Source: Streptoalloteichus tenebrarius (GTDB taxonomy: Bacteria; Actinomycetota; Actinomycetes; Mycobacteriales; Pseudonocardiaceae). Taken from it: DNA of 64,000 bases. Within the stretch, counting starts at the first letter, position 1; the number at the start of each line of letters is the position of its first letter. Where the stretch lies: the NCBI RefSeq assembly GCF_024171885.1, contig NZ_JAMTCP010000036.1, positions 6,802-70,801 on the forward strand. The letters run 5' to 3'. Below the pieces are notes generated by a model. That model searched no databases and was not told the origin of the DNA. It worked only from the letters and a program-made list of their open reading frames with translations. Positions 1-12,632 of the stretch are shown piece after piece. A program made the position numbers and the translations under genes.

Positions 1-345
1 CGACGACCCCAACCAGCGACGGGACACCATCGCACCTTCTGGCGCGACGGTCACGACCTGGGGTGATGCACCACCACACCCTCAGGGGCGACAGCCCTGA
101 CCCCCAGCGAGACACCACCGCACCTTCTGGTGATGGCGCGACCACCGGCGGGACACCACCACACCCCCGGCACGACGACCCCAACCAGCGGCGAGACACC
201 ACCACACCTCCTGGCGCGATGGCACTGACCCCGGCGAGACACCAGCGCACTTTCTGGTGCGATCGTCATGACCTGGGGTGATGCACCACCACACCTCCCG
301 GGGCGACGGTTGGCGGGCTCCGTCGCACCGGAAGGTGCGATGGAA
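1..345. repeat. Tandem array of about eight hairpin-forming repeats (BIME-like)
   Basis: About eight diverged copies of a 41-44 bp unit lie head to tail; the repeated 3' end of the CACC core falls at about 36, 80, 124, 165, 208, 251, 295 and 329. The core reads roughly GACACCACCGCACCTTCTGG followed by YGCGA, so many copies can fold into a small hairpin (CGCACC, 4-nt loop, GGYGCG). The last copy, 324-341, is a perfect hairpin TCGCACC-GGAA-GGTGCGA. The array runs off the left edge of the window. I see no coding function; reading frames through it are low-complexity. Confidence 0.75.
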
Positions 346-573
346 GACGCTCGGCGTCGCCGGGAATCCAGAACCCCTCGGCACGTCGCTCGGCCATCGT
401 CCGTCGGGGGACGTCCTCCCGAAGCCGGTGCGGCTTGCCCGAGGCCCTGTGACGTTCTCACGCGACCGCAACATCCGACTGGAACGCGGCGTGGGCCTGG
501 CCAGGGTGCGGAGCCTCGGTGATGAGCGGGCGGCGTCCTGCGCAGCGCCGACGCCGGCCTCGTCGCGTCGGGA
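346..573. other. Non-coding stretch between repeat array and marR
   Basis: I see no supported gene here. Open frames in this stretch are Arg/Pro-rich frames antisense to each other, typical of chance ORFs in high-GC DNA. Confidence 0.5.
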
Positions 574-596
574 GAACCGGTCGCCCCCGCCGGTTC
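574..596 (-). terminator. Hairpin at marR stop codon
   Basis: GAACCGG (574-580) pairs perfectly with CCGGTTC (590-596) around a 9-nt loop, overlapping the marR stop codon. It lacks a T-run, as is usual for actinomycete terminators. Confidence 0.45.
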
Positions 597-1065
597 ACGG
601 CCCGCCGAACCAGCCGGGGATGTCGAGCCGGAACGCCTCGGCCGGCGTCACCCGCCGCAGGTCGGCCTCCAGCGCCCGCAGCCGGTCCGCGCCGAGGACC
701 TCGGCCCAGCGCGCGCGCAGCTCGTCGAAGATCCGGGCCGAGCGCGCGAGGCAGTCCAGCCCGCGCTCGGTGAGCCGGACGACCTTGCGGCGCGCGTCCC
801 CCGGGTCGGCCTCCCTGCGCAGGTAGCCGAGGCGTTCGAGCGCGTCGACGGTCTTGCCGGCGGCCTGTTTGGAGATCCCCAGCCGTCGGCCGAGTTCGGC
901 GGCGGTCGTGCCCTCCGCCCCGATGGCCTGGAACACGAAGCCGTGCATCGGCCGCACGTCGGGGTGGCCCTGCCGGGCGAGTTCGGCGTGCAGGTCGTCG
1001 ATGAGGACCCGGAAGCCGAGGAACAGGCGCAGGGGCAGCTCGAAGCCGGGGGCGTCACTTGACAC
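595..1065 (-). CDS. MarR-family transcriptional regulator
   Basis: This 156-residue protein has a MarR winged-helix domain: the DNA-reading helix region TAAELGRRLGISKQAAGK is followed by a wing with the DPGDARRK motif and C-terminal dimerisation helices. It is divergent from the cupin gene, and the intervening DNA contains two copies of TCGACAACCA, so it probably represses that gene and itself. I place the start at GTG 1065: it has no Shine-Dalgarno but a TAGTTA-like -10 lies just upstream, consistent with a leaderless transcript. An upstream in-frame TTG at 1074 is the alternative. The inducing ligand cannot be told from sequence. Confidence 0.85.
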   Translation of the reverse strand: MSSDAPGFELPLRLFLGFRVLIDDLHAELARQGHPDVRPMHGFVFQAIGAEGTTAAELGRRLGISKQAAGKTVDALERLGYLRREADPGDARRKVVRLTERGLDCLARSARIFDELRARWAEVLGADRLRALEADLRRVTPAEAFRLDIPGWFGGP

Positions 1066-1068
1066 GAT

Positions 1069-1106
1069 CGACAACCAAGTTAACTATTTCGACAACCACG
1101 TTGTCG
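1069..1106. promoter_or_regulatory. MarR operator in the divergent promoter
   Basis: A perfect 7-3-7 inverted repeat CGACAACCACGTTGTCG lies at 1090-1106. A second copy of the half sequence, TCGACAACCAAGTTA, lies at 1069-1083, one 20-bp step away. The sites cover both the start of marR and the promoter region of the cupin gene, so binding here could control both directions. This is the only dyad in the divergent gap. Confidence 0.65.
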
Positions 1107-1124
1107 ATTCTAGGAGATCCCGCC

Positions 1125-1541
1125 ATGACCGTCATCCGCGCCGCCGAGCGCCGTCGCACCGCCACGCCGAACGCCGTCATGACCACCCTCGCCTCCCCCA
1201 CCCAGGGCGCCGCCGGACTCGCGCTCTGGCGCGTGGACATGGACCCGGGCCAGGTGGGCCCCAGGCACGCCTTCGACACCGAACAGGTGTGGACGGTCCT
1301 GACCGGCGCGGCGTCCGTCGCCCTCGGCGACCAGACCGTCGCGCTCGGGCCGGGCGACACCCTCGTGATGCCCGTCGACCTGCCCCGCCAGGTGACGGCC
1401 GACCCGGACGCCGGACTCGCGGCGATCGTCGCCGCGCCCGCCGGCAGCCGGGCCTCCAACCCGGAGGGGGTCACCAGCGCGGACGCGTGCGCCCTCGCGC
1501 CCCGCGACGCCGAACGGATCGTGCCGCCCTGGGTCGCCTGA
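1125..1541 (+). CDS. Cupin-domain protein
   Basis: A 138-residue single-domain protein. The segment GPRHAFDTEQVWTVLTG followed by LGPGDTLVMP matches the two cupin motifs that form a small beta-barrel, although the metal-binding His set is incomplete in motif 1. The start is ATG 1125, 9 nt after an AGGAG Shine-Dalgarno at 1112-1116. It is divergent from a MarR regulator with a shared operator, which suggests an inducible, possibly detoxifying role. The substrate is not deducible. Confidence 0.8.
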   Translation: MTVIRAAERRRTATPNAVMTTLASPTQGAAGLALWRVDMDPGQVGPRHAFDTEQVWTVLTGAASVALGDQTVALGPGDTLVMPVDLPRQVTADPDAGLAAIVAAPAGSRASNPEGVTSADACALAPRDAERIVPPWVA

Positions 1542-1548
1542 CCACGAC

Positions 1549-1585
1549 GACGGGGGCCGGTCGCCCACCGCGCCCGGCCCCCGTC
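1549..1585. terminator. Convergent terminator hairpin
   Basis: GACGGGGGCCGG (1549-1560) pairs perfectly with CCGGCCCCCGTC (1574-1585) around a 13-nt loop. It lies between the converging cupin and methyltransferase genes and can serve both. Confidence 0.7.
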
Positions 1586-1637
1586 CTCCACCCATGACCA
1601 CCTGACCGCGCTCAGGAAGGCCGGTCGACGGAATGCC

Positions 1638-2378
1638 TCACCGCTCCCGCCGGTAGACCCGGTAGGAGACCGTGCGGGTCTGGGGCAGCGGAACGTCCGC
1701 ATCCAGCCCACTGGCCGCGAGAACCTCGTCGCCGACGCGCGGCAACCCAGCCAGGTCCTGCCCCGGCAGCCAGCGGTGGACGGTGGACACGGCGTCGGCC
1801 ACCGCCTGCCGGGGCGTCACCATGACCACGCCGCTCCGCTCGACGAGTTCCGGCGCGCCGAAGCCCAACCCGGCGAGCGCGCTGTCGATCTCGGCGGGGC
1901 CGTCCAGGTCGGCGCGGACCGGCTCCAGCCGCAGACCACGCGCCTCACCGGCGTCGTAGACGGCGGAGACCAGGTCCCGCAGCGGCCCGTCGTAGAGCCG
2001 CCAGCCCAACGACAACGCCAACACCCCGCCCGGCCGCAGCACCCGCGCGCACTCGGCCAGGGCCGCCCGCCAGTCGGCGATGTGCGCGAGCACCCGCGCG
2101 AGGTGGACACCGGAACAGAGGCCGGTCCGCACCGGCAGGTGACAGGCGTCGGCCAGGAGGAACGGGACATCCGGGGCGGCGCCGGGCTCCCTGGCGTCGG
2201 CCCTGTCGAGCAGGAGCAACGGCACCCCGCGCCGGGCCAGCTCGGCGGCGATCCGCCCGCTGCCCGCGCCCACGTCCAGAACCGGACCTCCGCCGCCGCG
2301 GAGCAGCTCGGCCAGGGAGGCGTGGAGCTGGTCCGCGGCGGCGGAGGGGAGGTCGGGCGCCGGAGGGATCCGGGACAC
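1638..2378 (-). CDS. Class I SAM-dependent methyltransferase
   Basis: A 246-residue protein with a class I methyltransferase fold. Motif I is VLDVGAGSGRIAAEL near residue 38, an acidic residue ends strand beta2 (LLLLDRADA), and LRPGGVLALSLGW is the post-II/III segment. The family is UbiE/Methyltransf_11-like; the acceptor is unknown. It starts at GTG 2378, only 11 nt after the metK stop, so it is probably translated together with the enzyme that makes its cofactor. Whether it is functionally tied to metK or just a passenger in the operon is not shown. Confidence 0.8.
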   Translation of the reverse strand: MSRIPPAPDLPSAAADQLHASLAELLRGGGGPVLDVGAGSGRIAAELARRGVPLLLLDRADAREPGAAPDVPFLLADACHLPVRTGLCSGVHLARVLAHIADWRAALAECARVLRPGGVLALSLGWRLYDGPLRDLVSAVYDAGEARGLRLEPVRADLDGPAEIDSALAGLGFGAPELVERSGVVMVTPRQAVADAVSTVHRWLPGQDLAGLPRVGDEVLAASGLDADVPLPQTRTVSYRVYRRER

Positions 2379-2389
2379 CGTCAGCGCCG

Positions 2390-3592
2390 TCAGAGGCCGG
2401 CGGCGGCCTTGAGGGCGTCCACCCGGTCGGTGCGCTCCCACGGCAGGTCCAGGTCCGGCCGGCCGAAGTGGCCGTAGGCCGCGGTCTGCGCGTAGATCGG
2501 CCGCAGCAGGTCGAGGTCCCGGATGATCGCGGCGGGGCGCAGGTCGAAGACCTCCGAGATCGCGGCCTGGATCTTCACCGGGTCCACGGTCTCGGTGCCG
2601 AAGGTCTCCACGAACAGGCCGACCGGCGCGGCCTTGCCGATCGCGTAGGCGACCTGCACCTCCAGCCGGGACGCCAGGCCGGCGGCCACGGCGTTCTTGG
2701 CCACCCACCGCATCGCGTAGGCGGCGGAGCGGTCCACCTTCGACGGGTCCTTGCCGGAGAACGCGCCACCGCCGTGCCGCGCCATGCCGCCGTAGGTGTC
2801 CACGATGATCTTGCGGCCGGTCAGGCCCGCGTCGCCCATGGGACCGCCGATGACGAACCGGCCGGTCGGGTTGACCAGCAGCCGCAGCCCCTCGGTGTCC
2901 AGCCCGAGGTCGGCGATCTCCGGGGCCACCACGTGCTCCCGGATGTCCACGCCGAGCATCTTCTCCAGGTCGATGTCGGCGGCGTGCTGCGTGGAGACCA
3001 CGACCGTGTCCAGCCGCACCGGCTGGTCCCCGGCGTACTCGATCGTCACCTGGGTCTTGCCGTCCGGCCGCAGGTACGGCAGCACGCCGTCCTTGCGGAC
3101 CTTGGTCAGCCGGCGCGACAGGCGGTGCGCCAGCGCGATCGGCAGCGGCATCAGCTCGGGGGTGTCGGTGCACGCGTAGCCGAACATGAGGCCCTGGTCG
3201 CCGGCGCCCTGCTTGGCGATCTCGTCCTCGGACTCGCCCACCCGGCTCTCGTAGGCGGTGTCCACGCCCTGGGCGATGTCCGGCGACTGCGCGCCGATCG
3301 CGACGTTGACGCCGCAGGAGTTGCCGTCGAAGCCCTTGGCCGAGGAGTCGTAGCCGATGCCGAGGATGACCTCGCGGACGATGGAGGGGATGTCGGCGTA
3401 CGCCTCGGTGGTGACCTCACCCACCACGTGCACCTGGCCCGTGGTCACCAGGGTCTCCACCGCGACCCGCGAGCGCGGGTCCTTGCGCAGGAGCTCGTCC
3501 AGCACCGAGTCACTGATCGCATCACAGATCTTGTCCGGGTGACCCTCGGTCACGGACTCACTGGTGAACAGCCTGCGGCTCTGCTTGGTCAC
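2390..3592 (-). CDS. metK: S-adenosylmethionine synthetase
   Basis: MetK makes SAM from methionine and ATP in the cytoplasm. The 400-residue protein is full length and carries the family signatures GHPDK near residue 18, the GAGDQG loop, and GGGAFSGKD with the ATP/phosphate-binding residues. I choose GTG 3592 because GGGGAGA lies 5 nt upstream; an in-frame GTG at 3604 lacks a ribosome site. It follows coaBC by 36 nt and probably belongs to the mihF-gmk-rpoZ-coaBC-metK transcript, an order also found in Mycobacterium. The upstream gap is too short for a SAM riboswitch. Confidence 0.97.
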   Translation of the reverse strand: MTKQSRRLFTSESVTEGHPDKICDAISDSVLDELLRKDPRSRVAVETLVTTGQVHVVGEVTTEAYADIPSIVREVILGIGYDSSAKGFDGNSCGVNVAIGAQSPDIAQGVDTAYESRVGESEDEIAKQGAGDQGLMFGYACTDTPELMPLPIALAHRLSRRLTKVRKDGVLPYLRPDGKTQVTIEYAGDQPVRLDTVVVSTQHAADIDLEKMLGVDIREHVVAPEIADLGLDTEGLRLLVNPTGRFVIGGPMGDAGLTGRKIIVDTYGGMARHGGGAFSGKDPSKVDRSAAYAMRWVAKNAVAAGLASRLEVQVAYAIGKAAPVGLFVETFGTETVDPVKIQAAISEVFDLRPAAIIRDLDLLRPIYAQTAAYGHFGRPDLDLPWERTDRVDALKAAAGL

Positions 3593-3628
3593 GGTTCTCC
3601 CCACACCTGCGGGCTTCGGAAACTAGGC

Positions 3629-4894
3629 TCAGACTACTGGCGGTGCGCCGCCGCCGGCTTCTTTGGACAGTATGTGGACGACTTCGTCCCACACGTGCGA
3701 GGCGAACTGCGCCTTCGAGCCGTGCGGGATCGTCCGTTCGGAGCCGTCGGCGGCCAGCAACCAGCCGGCGTTGTCCTCGACCTCGAAGGCCCTGCCGTCC
3801 CCGACGGCGTTGAGCACCAGGAGGTCACAGCCCTTGCGGGCCAGCTTGGCCCTGCCGTGGGTGAGCACGTCCCCGCCGGCGTCCCCGGTCTCGGCGGCGA
3901 AGCCGACGACCACCTGTCCCGGCCTCCGGTCCCTGACCAGCTCGACGAGCACGTCGGGGTTGCGGGTCAACGCGACGGGGTCGGGGTCCGCGTCGGTCTT
4001 CTTGATCTTGTGGTCGACCGTCGCGGTCGGCCGGAAGTCGGCCACCGCCGCGGCCATCACCACGATGTCGGCGTCCTTGGCCGCCGCGTGCACCGCGTCC
4101 CGCAGCTCCAGCGCGGTGCCCACGGACACCACGTCCACGCCGGCCGGCGCGGTGAGCCCCGAGGTGTTGGCGGCCACCAACGTCACCTCGGCCCCGCGCT
4201 GCGCCGCGACCGTGGCCAGGGCGTAGCCCTGCCGGCCCGAGGAGCGGTTGCCGAGGAAACGGACCGGGTCGAGCGGCTCCCTGGTCCCGCCGGCGGACAC
4301 CACGACCCGGCGACCCACCAGGTCCCTGGGGAGCGCGTCCGGCCTGGCCAGCAGCAGCCGGGCCAGCTCGACGATCTCCGCCGGCTCGGGCAGCCGCCCC
4401 TTGCCGGTGTCCGCGCCGGTGAGCCGGCCGCTGGCCGGCTCGGCCACCACCACGCCCCTGCCACGCAGCAGCGCGACGTTGTCCCTGGTGGCGGGGTGCT
4501 CCCACATCTCGGTGTGCATCGCCGGCACGAGCAGCACCGGGCACCGGGCGGTGAGCAGGGTGTTGGTCAGCAGGTCGTCGGCGAGCCCGTGCGCCGCCCG
4601 CGCCAGCAGGTCGGCCGTGGTGGGCACGACGAGCACCAGGTCGGCGGTCTGCCCGAGGCGCACGTGCGGCACCTCGGGGACGTCCGCGAACACGCCGGTG
4701 TGGACCGGCTGGCCGGACAGCGCCTCGAACGTCGGGGCGCCCACGAACCGCAGCGCGGCCTCGGTGGGGACCACGCGCACGTCGTGGCCGGACTCGGTCA
4801 GCCGGCGAAGGACCTCGCACGCCTTGTAGGCGGCGATGCCGCCGCCCACGCCCAGGACGACGCGTGGACGACGGCCCTCGACCTGGTGTGTCAC
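3629..4894 (-). CDS. coaBC: Bifunctional phosphopantothenoylcysteine decarboxylase / phosphopantothenate-cysteine ligase
   Basis: CoaBC performs two successive steps of coenzyme A synthesis. The 421-residue protein has an N-terminal flavoprotein decarboxylase ([18 protein letters not shown] and the active-site loop [16 protein letters not shown]). The C-terminal CTP-dependent ligase carries [29 protein letters not shown] and KIKK. It overlaps the rpoZ stop by 4 nt (ATGA), so the two are translationally coupled. The next CoA gene, coaE, is elsewhere in this window. Confidence 0.96.
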   Translation of the reverse strand: MTHQVEGRRPRVVLGVGGGIAAYKACEVLRRLTESGHDVRVVPTEAALRFVGAPTFEALSGQPVHTGVFADVPEVPHVRLGQTADLVLVVPTTADLLARAAHGLADDLLTNTLLTARCPVLLVPAMHTEMWEHPATRDNVALLRGRGVVVAEPASGRLTGADTGKGRLPEPAEIVELARLLLARPDALPRDLVGRRVVVSAGGTREPLDPVRFLGNRSSGRQGYALATVAAQRGAEVTLVAANTSGLTAPAGVDVVSVGTALELRDAVHAAAKDADIVVMAAAVADFRPTATVDHKIKKTDADPDPVALTRNPDVLVELVRDRRPGQVVVGFAAETGDAGGDVLTHGRAKLARKGCDLLVLNAVGDGRAFEVEDNAGWLLAADGSERTIPHGSKAQFASHVWDEVVHILSKEAGGGAPPVV

Positions 4895-5181
4895 TCGCCC
4901 TCGGTGTGTTCGAGCAGGCCGGAGTGGATCTCGCGCAGCGCGATCGACAGCGGCTTCTCCCTCGGCCCCGGCTCCACCAGCGGGCCGACGTACTCGAGCA
5001 GGCCCTCGCCGAGCTGCGCGTAGTAGTCGTTGATCTGGCGGGCCCGCTTGGCGGCGTAGATGACCAGCGCGTACTTCGAGCTGACCTTCTCCAGGAGGTC
5101 GTCGATCGGCGGGTTGGTGATGCCCTCCGGCGCGGTCAGCGCCGGCGCGGCCAGGGCGCTCAGCTCGGTGGGGGTGGTCAC
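4891..5181 (-). CDS. rpoZ: RNA polymerase omega subunit
   Basis: Omega stabilises assembly of RNA polymerase around the beta-prime subunit. The 96-residue protein has the conserved core [20 protein letters not shown] followed by [12 protein letters not shown], and the long actinobacterial C-terminal tail ending in an acidic patch. GTG 5181 is preferred because AGGAG lies 7 nt upstream. The nearby ATG 5187 is only 1 nt from that ribosome site. Its stop overlaps the coaBC start. Confidence 0.93.
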   Translation of the reverse strand: MTTPTELSALAAPALTAPEGITNPPIDDLLEKVSSKYALVIYAAKRARQINDYYAQLGEGLLEYVGPLVEPGPREKPLSIALREIHSGLLEHTEGE

Positions 5182-5265
5182 TCGCATGCTCCTGCGGTCA
5201 GGGGTCAGGTGGGTGCGGCCGGGCTCACCAGCAGCGTGCCGCCGCCGGCAACCCGGCCTACGGCG

Positions 5266-5880
5266 TCACGAACGCGAGTTGGGGCTGAGCCCCGGGCCAA
5301 CTACCAAGGTTAGCAACTCGGCGGCGGCGGCCCGCACGTCGGTGTTGACGACGGTCGCGTCGAACTCCCCGACGGCGTCCAGCTCCTCCCTGGCCGCGGC
5401 CAGGCGTCGCCGCACCACTTCGGGGTCCTCGGTGCCGCGGCCGGTCAGCCGCTCCACCAGGACCTCCCACGAGGGCGGCAGCAGCATCACGAGCTGGGCG
5501 TCGGGCATGGACGCGCGCACCTGGCGGGCGCCCTGCACCTCGATCTCCAGCAGCGCCGGGTGCCCCTCGGACAGCGCGCGCTCCACCGGCCCCCTGGGGG
5601 TGCCGTAGTGGTTGCCCGCGTACTCCGCGTGCTCCAGCAGCTCGCCGGCGGCGGCCATGCGCCGGAACTCCGCGTGGTCGGTGAAGTGGTAGTGCAGGCC
5701 GTCGACCTCACCGGGCCGGGGCGCGCGGGTGGTCACCGAGACGCTGAAGAAGATGTCGGGGTTCATCCGGCGCAGCTCGGCGAGCACGCTCGACTTGCCG
5801 ACGCCGGAGGGTCCGGAAACCACGGTGAGCCGGGGTCGACCGACGGCCGACCCCGGCTCACCGCTGGGCGTGGTGCTCAC
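5266..5880 (-). CDS. gmk: Guanylate kinase
   Basis: Gmk phosphorylates GMP to GDP using ATP. The 204-residue protein begins its core with the P-loop [10 protein letters not shown] at about residues 21-30. It continues with the GMP-binding segment [18 protein letters not shown] and YHF, then the lid region [11 protein letters not shown]. The GTG start overlaps the mihF stop by 4 nt. Length and motifs are normal for the family. Confidence 0.95.
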   Translation of the reverse strand: MSTTPSGEPGSAVGRPRLTVVSGPSGVGKSSVLAELRRMNPDIFFSVSVTTRAPRPGEVDGLHYHFTDHAEFRRMAAAGELLEHAEYAGNHYGTPRGPVERALSEGHPALLEIEVQGARQVRASMPDAQLVMLLPPSWEVLVERLTGRGTEDPEVVRRRLAAAREELDAVGEFDATVVNTDVRAAAAELLTLVVGPGLSPNSRS

Positions 5881-6194
5881 TCGCCGCCGAACTCGGCGAG
5901 CAGGGCCTTGCGCTGGCGGTCGCCCAGGCCGCGCAGGCGGCGGCTCGGGGCGATCTCCAGACGCTCCATGATCTGCGCGGCGCGGACCTTGCCGACGCCG
6001 GGCAGAGCCTCCAGCAGCGCGGAGACCTTCATCTTGCCCAGGACCTCGTCGCTGTCCGCGGCAGCCAGCACCTCCTTCAGGTTGGTGCCGCCGCGCTTGA
6101 GGCGCTCCTTGAGCTCGGCGCGGGCGCGACGGGCGGCAGCCGCCTTCTCCAACGCTGCGGCCCGCTGCTCCTCGGTCAGCTGGGGAAGGGCCAC
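5877..6194 (-). CDS. mihF: Actinobacterial integration host factor (mIHF)
   Basis: mIHF is a nucleoid-associated protein unrelated in fold to enterobacterial IHF; it binds and compacts DNA and is essential in mycobacteria. The 105-residue protein matches the family: an N-terminal helix rich in Ala/Glu, then a helix-two-turn-helix core with [20 protein letters not shown] and [16 protein letters not shown]. The start GTG 6194 has GGAGGA a few bases upstream; an in-frame extension to 6374 would give an implausible Arg/Thr-rich leader. A long gap upstream holds its promoter. Confidence 0.93.
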   Translation of the reverse strand: MALPQLTEEQRAAALEKAAAARRARAELKERLKRGGTNLKEVLAAADSDEVLGKMKVSALLEALPGVGKVRAAQIMERLEIAPSRRLRGLGDRQRKALLAEFGGE

Positions 6195-6507
6195 GATCTC
6201 CTCCGTGGTGTGGGTTCTTCTAGATCGGTGCCGCGACCGTACCGACCGCGTCTGACCGGGCACAACGCGGGGCGGGGGTGTCCACCTGACGCTTGTGGTG
6301 ACGTTCACCGCACCCGTGCCCGGCCCCGTGGTCGCAACGGTGGGCGGCGCTCGGCCCTCGTGGGCCGACCGCAATTACTACCAACCCCCACTGACGGCCG
6401 GTCAGGCGAGGGTCAGTCTCGTCACCAGCGGCGATGTGCTAAAAGCCGCGCCACACAACGGTTTTCGCGCGCGACCGGGAGGCGCGCGCGAGGGTTGGCA
6501 CCGGGTA

Positions 6508-6523
6508 GGTGAATCGATTCACC
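6508..6523. promoter_or_regulatory. Palindrome GGTGAATCGATTCACC, possible operator
   Basis: This is a perfect 16-bp palindrome. Its 12-bp centre TGAATCGATTCA recurs at 46249-46260 in another long intergenic gap. The pattern with a central CG resembles sites of LacI-family regulators, but no such regulator is encoded in the window. Confidence 0.35.
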
Positions 6524-6755
6524 GCAGGCCCGGCGGGGTGCCGAAACATGATCAACAACACGTTTCCGCGCCCTCACGGGTCGCCGCCGCGCCCTCACCG
6601 GCGCACCCTCGGGGCAGTTGGCGCACAGGGCGCGTCGCCCGGCGAAAAAATCGCGTGTGACTTTCTTCCACGCGCGTTCCGCGCCCGTTCCCGCCCCCCG
6701 GGGGCGAAACCCGCCGCCCCGACGGAACCGGCACTCTCAGTGATCGACGAAAGAC

Positions 6756-6809
6756 GCCGCCGGCCGCCGGAGCGGGGCACCCTCTCCCCACGTCCCGGCG
6801 GCCGGCGGC
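6756..6809 (-). terminator. Terminator of the pyr operon
   Basis: GCCGCCGGCCGCCGG (6756-6770) pairs perfectly over 15 bp with 6795-6809. On the minus strand the hairpin is followed by a short TTT. It lies just after the pyrF stop and ends the operon. Confidence 0.75.
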
Positions 6810-6821
6810 CCCGTCCCAGCC

Positions 6822-7666
6822 CTATCCCAGCGTCGCGGCCAACTCCCCCGACAGTCGGCGGGCCGCCTCGCGCAGCCGGCCCACATCAGGGCCGTGCCGC
6901 AGCACGTCCCGCGAGGTGGTGGGCAGCACCCACGACAACACCGGGCCGAACACCCGCCGCAGGTCCTCCACCGTGCCGCCCTGCGCGCCCAGGCCGGGCG
7001 CCAGCACCGGCCCCCGCAGCCCGGACAGGTCCGGCGCGACGGCGGGGTCGACGGTCGCGCCGACCACCACCCCCACCGAGCCCAGCTCGCCCCCGACCTC
7101 GGTCAGCTCCGCCGCGTTGCGCCCACCGGCCGCGTCCACGACCGCCTGCGCGACCGTGCGCCCATCCGACCCGACGGCCCGCTGGACGTCGCCGCCCTCG
7201 GGATTGGAGGTCATCGCGAGCACGAACACGCCGCGCCCGTGGGCCGCCGCCGCGTCCAACGCCGGGTCGAGCGCCCCGAAGCCCAGGTAGGGCGAGACCG
7301 TGACCGCGTCGGCCGCCAACGGCGACCCCTCGGTGAGGTACGCGGCCGCGTAGGCGTCCATGGTCGAGCCGATGTCGCCGCGCTTGGCGTCGAGCAGCAC
7401 CAGCGCCCCGGCCGCCCTGGACTCGGCGATCACCCGCTCCAGCACGGCCACACCGGCCGAGCCGTGCGCCTCGAAGAACGCCGACTGGGGCTTGAGCACC
7501 GCCACGTCCCCGGCCATCGCCTCGACCGCGGTCATGGCGAACCGCTCCAGCCCGGCGACGTCCTCGGACAGCCCCCACGACCGCAGCAGGCCGGGGTGCG
7601 GGTCGATCCCCGCGCACAGCGGCCCGCGCGCGGCGACGGCGGCGGCGAGCCGGGCCCCGAACGGGG

Positions 7667-7670
<4 letters not shown>
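6822..7670 (-). CDS. pyrF: Orotidine 5'-phosphate decarboxylase
   Basis: PyrF converts OMP to UMP, the last step of the pathway. The 282-residue protein is of the long actinobacterial type. The catalytic signature is [17 protein letters not shown], containing the Asp-Lys-Asp set; [11 protein letters not shown] lies near the N-terminus and APGLGAQGG is the phosphate-binding loop. The GTG start overlaps the carB stop by 4 nt, so it is the last gene of the pyr operon and is followed by a strong hairpin. Confidence 0.95.
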
Positions 7671-10971
<3,301 letters not shown>

Positions 10972-10972
<1 letters not shown>

Positions 10973-12120
10973 CAGCGGCCGGCCCCCTTCGAGCCGTGGG
11001 CCGGCGTGCCGGCCATGAGGTTGCGGAAGTCGTCGAACAGCGGGGCGGCGTCGTGCGGACCGGCCGCCGCCTCCGGGTGGTACTGCACGCTGAACGCGGG
11101 CACGTCCAGGGCCCGCAGGCCCTCCACGGTGCCGTCGTTCGGGCAGTAGTGGCTGACCATCGCGGCGCCGAAGGGCGTGTCGAACCGCTCACCCGGCTCG
11201 CCCTCGATGGCGAAGCCGTGGTTCTGCGCGGTGATCGCCACGCGACCGGTCTCGACGTCGACGACCGGGATGTTGATGCCGCGGTGGCCGTAGCGCATCT
11301 TGTAGGTGCCGCGCCCCAGGGCGCGGCCGAGGATCTGGTTGCCGAAGCAGATGCCGAACAGCGGGATCCGCCGCTCCAGGACCTGCCTGGTCAGCGCCAC
11401 GGCGTGGTCGGCGGTGGCGGGGTCGCCCGGCCCGTTGGACAGGAACACGCCGTCCGGCTCGACGGCCAGCAGGTCGTCCAGGGTGGAGGACAGCGGCAGC
11501 ACGTGCACCTCGATGCCGCGCGCGGCCATCATCCTCGGGGTGTTGGCCTTGATGCCCAGGTCGAGGGCGGCCACCCTGAACTGGCGCTCCCCCACCGCGG
11601 GCACCACGTAGGGCTCGGCGGTGGTGACGTCGCCGGCCAGGTCGGCGCCCTTCATCGCGGGGCTGGCCAGCACCTCGGCGCGCATCGCCTCGACGTCGGC
11701 CACGGCGGGGCCGGAGAAGATGCCGGCGCGCATCGCGCCGCGCTCCCGGATGTGCCGGGTCAGCGTGCGGGTGTCCACGCCGGCGATGCCCACGACGCCC
11801 TGCGCGGCCAGCTCCTCGTCCAGCGCGCGGCGGGACCGCCAGTTGGAGGGCACGCGCGCGGGGTCGCGCACGACGTAGCCGGCGACCCAGATCCGGCTCG
11901 ACTCGTCGTCCTCGTCGTTCCAGCCGGTGTTGCCGATCTGCGGCGCGGTCTGCACCACGATCTGCCGGTGGTAGGAGGGGTCGGTGAGGGTCTCCTGGTA
12001 CCCGGTCATGCCGGTGGAGAAGACCACCTCGCCGAGCGTGCGGCCCTGCGCGCCGTAGGCGAGGCCGCGGAAGGTCCGCCCGTCCTCCAGGACGAGCACG
12101 GCGGGGGTGTTGTCGATCAT
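10972..12120 (-). CDS. carA: Carbamoyl-phosphate synthase small subunit (glutaminase)
   Basis: CarA hydrolyses glutamine and channels ammonia to CarB. The 382-residue protein has an N-terminal CPSase small domain ([20 protein letters not shown]) and a C-terminal class I glutaminase. The nucleophile is the Cys in [12 protein letters not shown], and the His-Glu pair is in [12 protein letters not shown]. It starts at ATG 12120 and overlaps the preceding membrane-protein gene by ATGA and carB by TGATG. Confidence 0.96.
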
Positions 12121-12632
12121 CGGGTGTTCTCCCGGTCGGCCGGGGCCAGCGCGCGCACCGCGCCGACCCACTCGGAGTAGGAAGCCTTGTCGTCGCCGCG
12201 GAACCCGGTGTCCAGCAGGTGGTCGCCGAGCCGCCAGGTCACGACCAGCAGCCCGTCGGGGCCCATCACCTTGCCGGCCAGGGCGCGGTCGGTGCGCGCG
12301 GCGACCAGCGATCCCGAGGGGATCCACAGGGGGGAGGCGCCGTCCCGCTCGACGAGCAGGCCGGCCCCGGTCAGGCGCAGGGTCGCCGCGGCCCGGTGGC
12401 CCACGTCGCCGACGGCGACGCGGTCCTGCCAGTCGCCGGCCGTGGTCGTCCCGACGTAGACGCCGGTCGCGGCCGGGACCAGCTCGGGGCCGGGCAGGTC
12501 GTCGGGCGGGGCGGGGAACGCGGGCAACACCGCCGCCTGGCGTCGCGCCCGGTTGCGCCACCCCCACCACATGCCGGCCGCGCACAGCAGGAAGAAGGCG
12601 AGCACGAGCAGGCTCAACAGGAGGCGTTCCAT
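12117..12632 (-). CDS. Membrane-anchored PH-like protein conserved in the pyr operon
   Basis: A 171-residue protein with one N-terminal membrane segment (residues about 4-24), a short basic stretch RNRARRQ, then a soluble beta-rich domain (GHRAAATLRLTGAGLLVERD, SPLWIPSGSLVAART) resembling the PH-like domain of actinobacterial transporters. A gene of this kind lies between pyrC and carA in Mycobacterium too. It overlaps both neighbours (TGATG and ATGA). Its role is unknown; tight coupling suggests co-expression with pyrimidine synthesis rather than a catalytic step. Confidence 0.85.
   Translation of the reverse strand: MERLLLSLLVLAFFLLCAAGMWWGWRNRARRQAAVLPAFPAPPDDLPGPELVPAATGVYVGTTTAGDWQDRVAVGDVGHRAAATLRLTGAGLLVERDGASPLWIPSGSLVAARTDRALAGKVMGPDGLLVVTWRLGDHLLDTGFRGDDKASYSEWVGAVRALAPADRENTR

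Larger units (their letters stand above)
6195..6821. other. Intergenic region upstream of mihF
   Basis: About 630 bp without a supported gene. It should contain the mihF promoter near 6,195-6,300 and carries the pyrF terminator at its left-facing end (6756-6809). A 16-bp palindrome lies at 6508-6523. The stretch 6,400-6,700 is relatively AT-rich for this genome. Confidence 0.6.

Noticed and set aside
1-345. CRISPR array at the left edge
   Set aside because: The unit is 41-44 bp with variation spread across it, not a constant repeat alternating with unique spacers, and no cas gene is near.
3593-3628. SAM riboswitch upstream of metK
   Set aside because: The gap between coaBC and metK is only 36 bp, too short for any known SAM-sensing fold.
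6555-6791. Small gene on the minus strand in the mihF upstream gap
   Set aside because: The frame is Arg/Gly-rich, lacks a ribosome site and overlaps the pyrF terminator.
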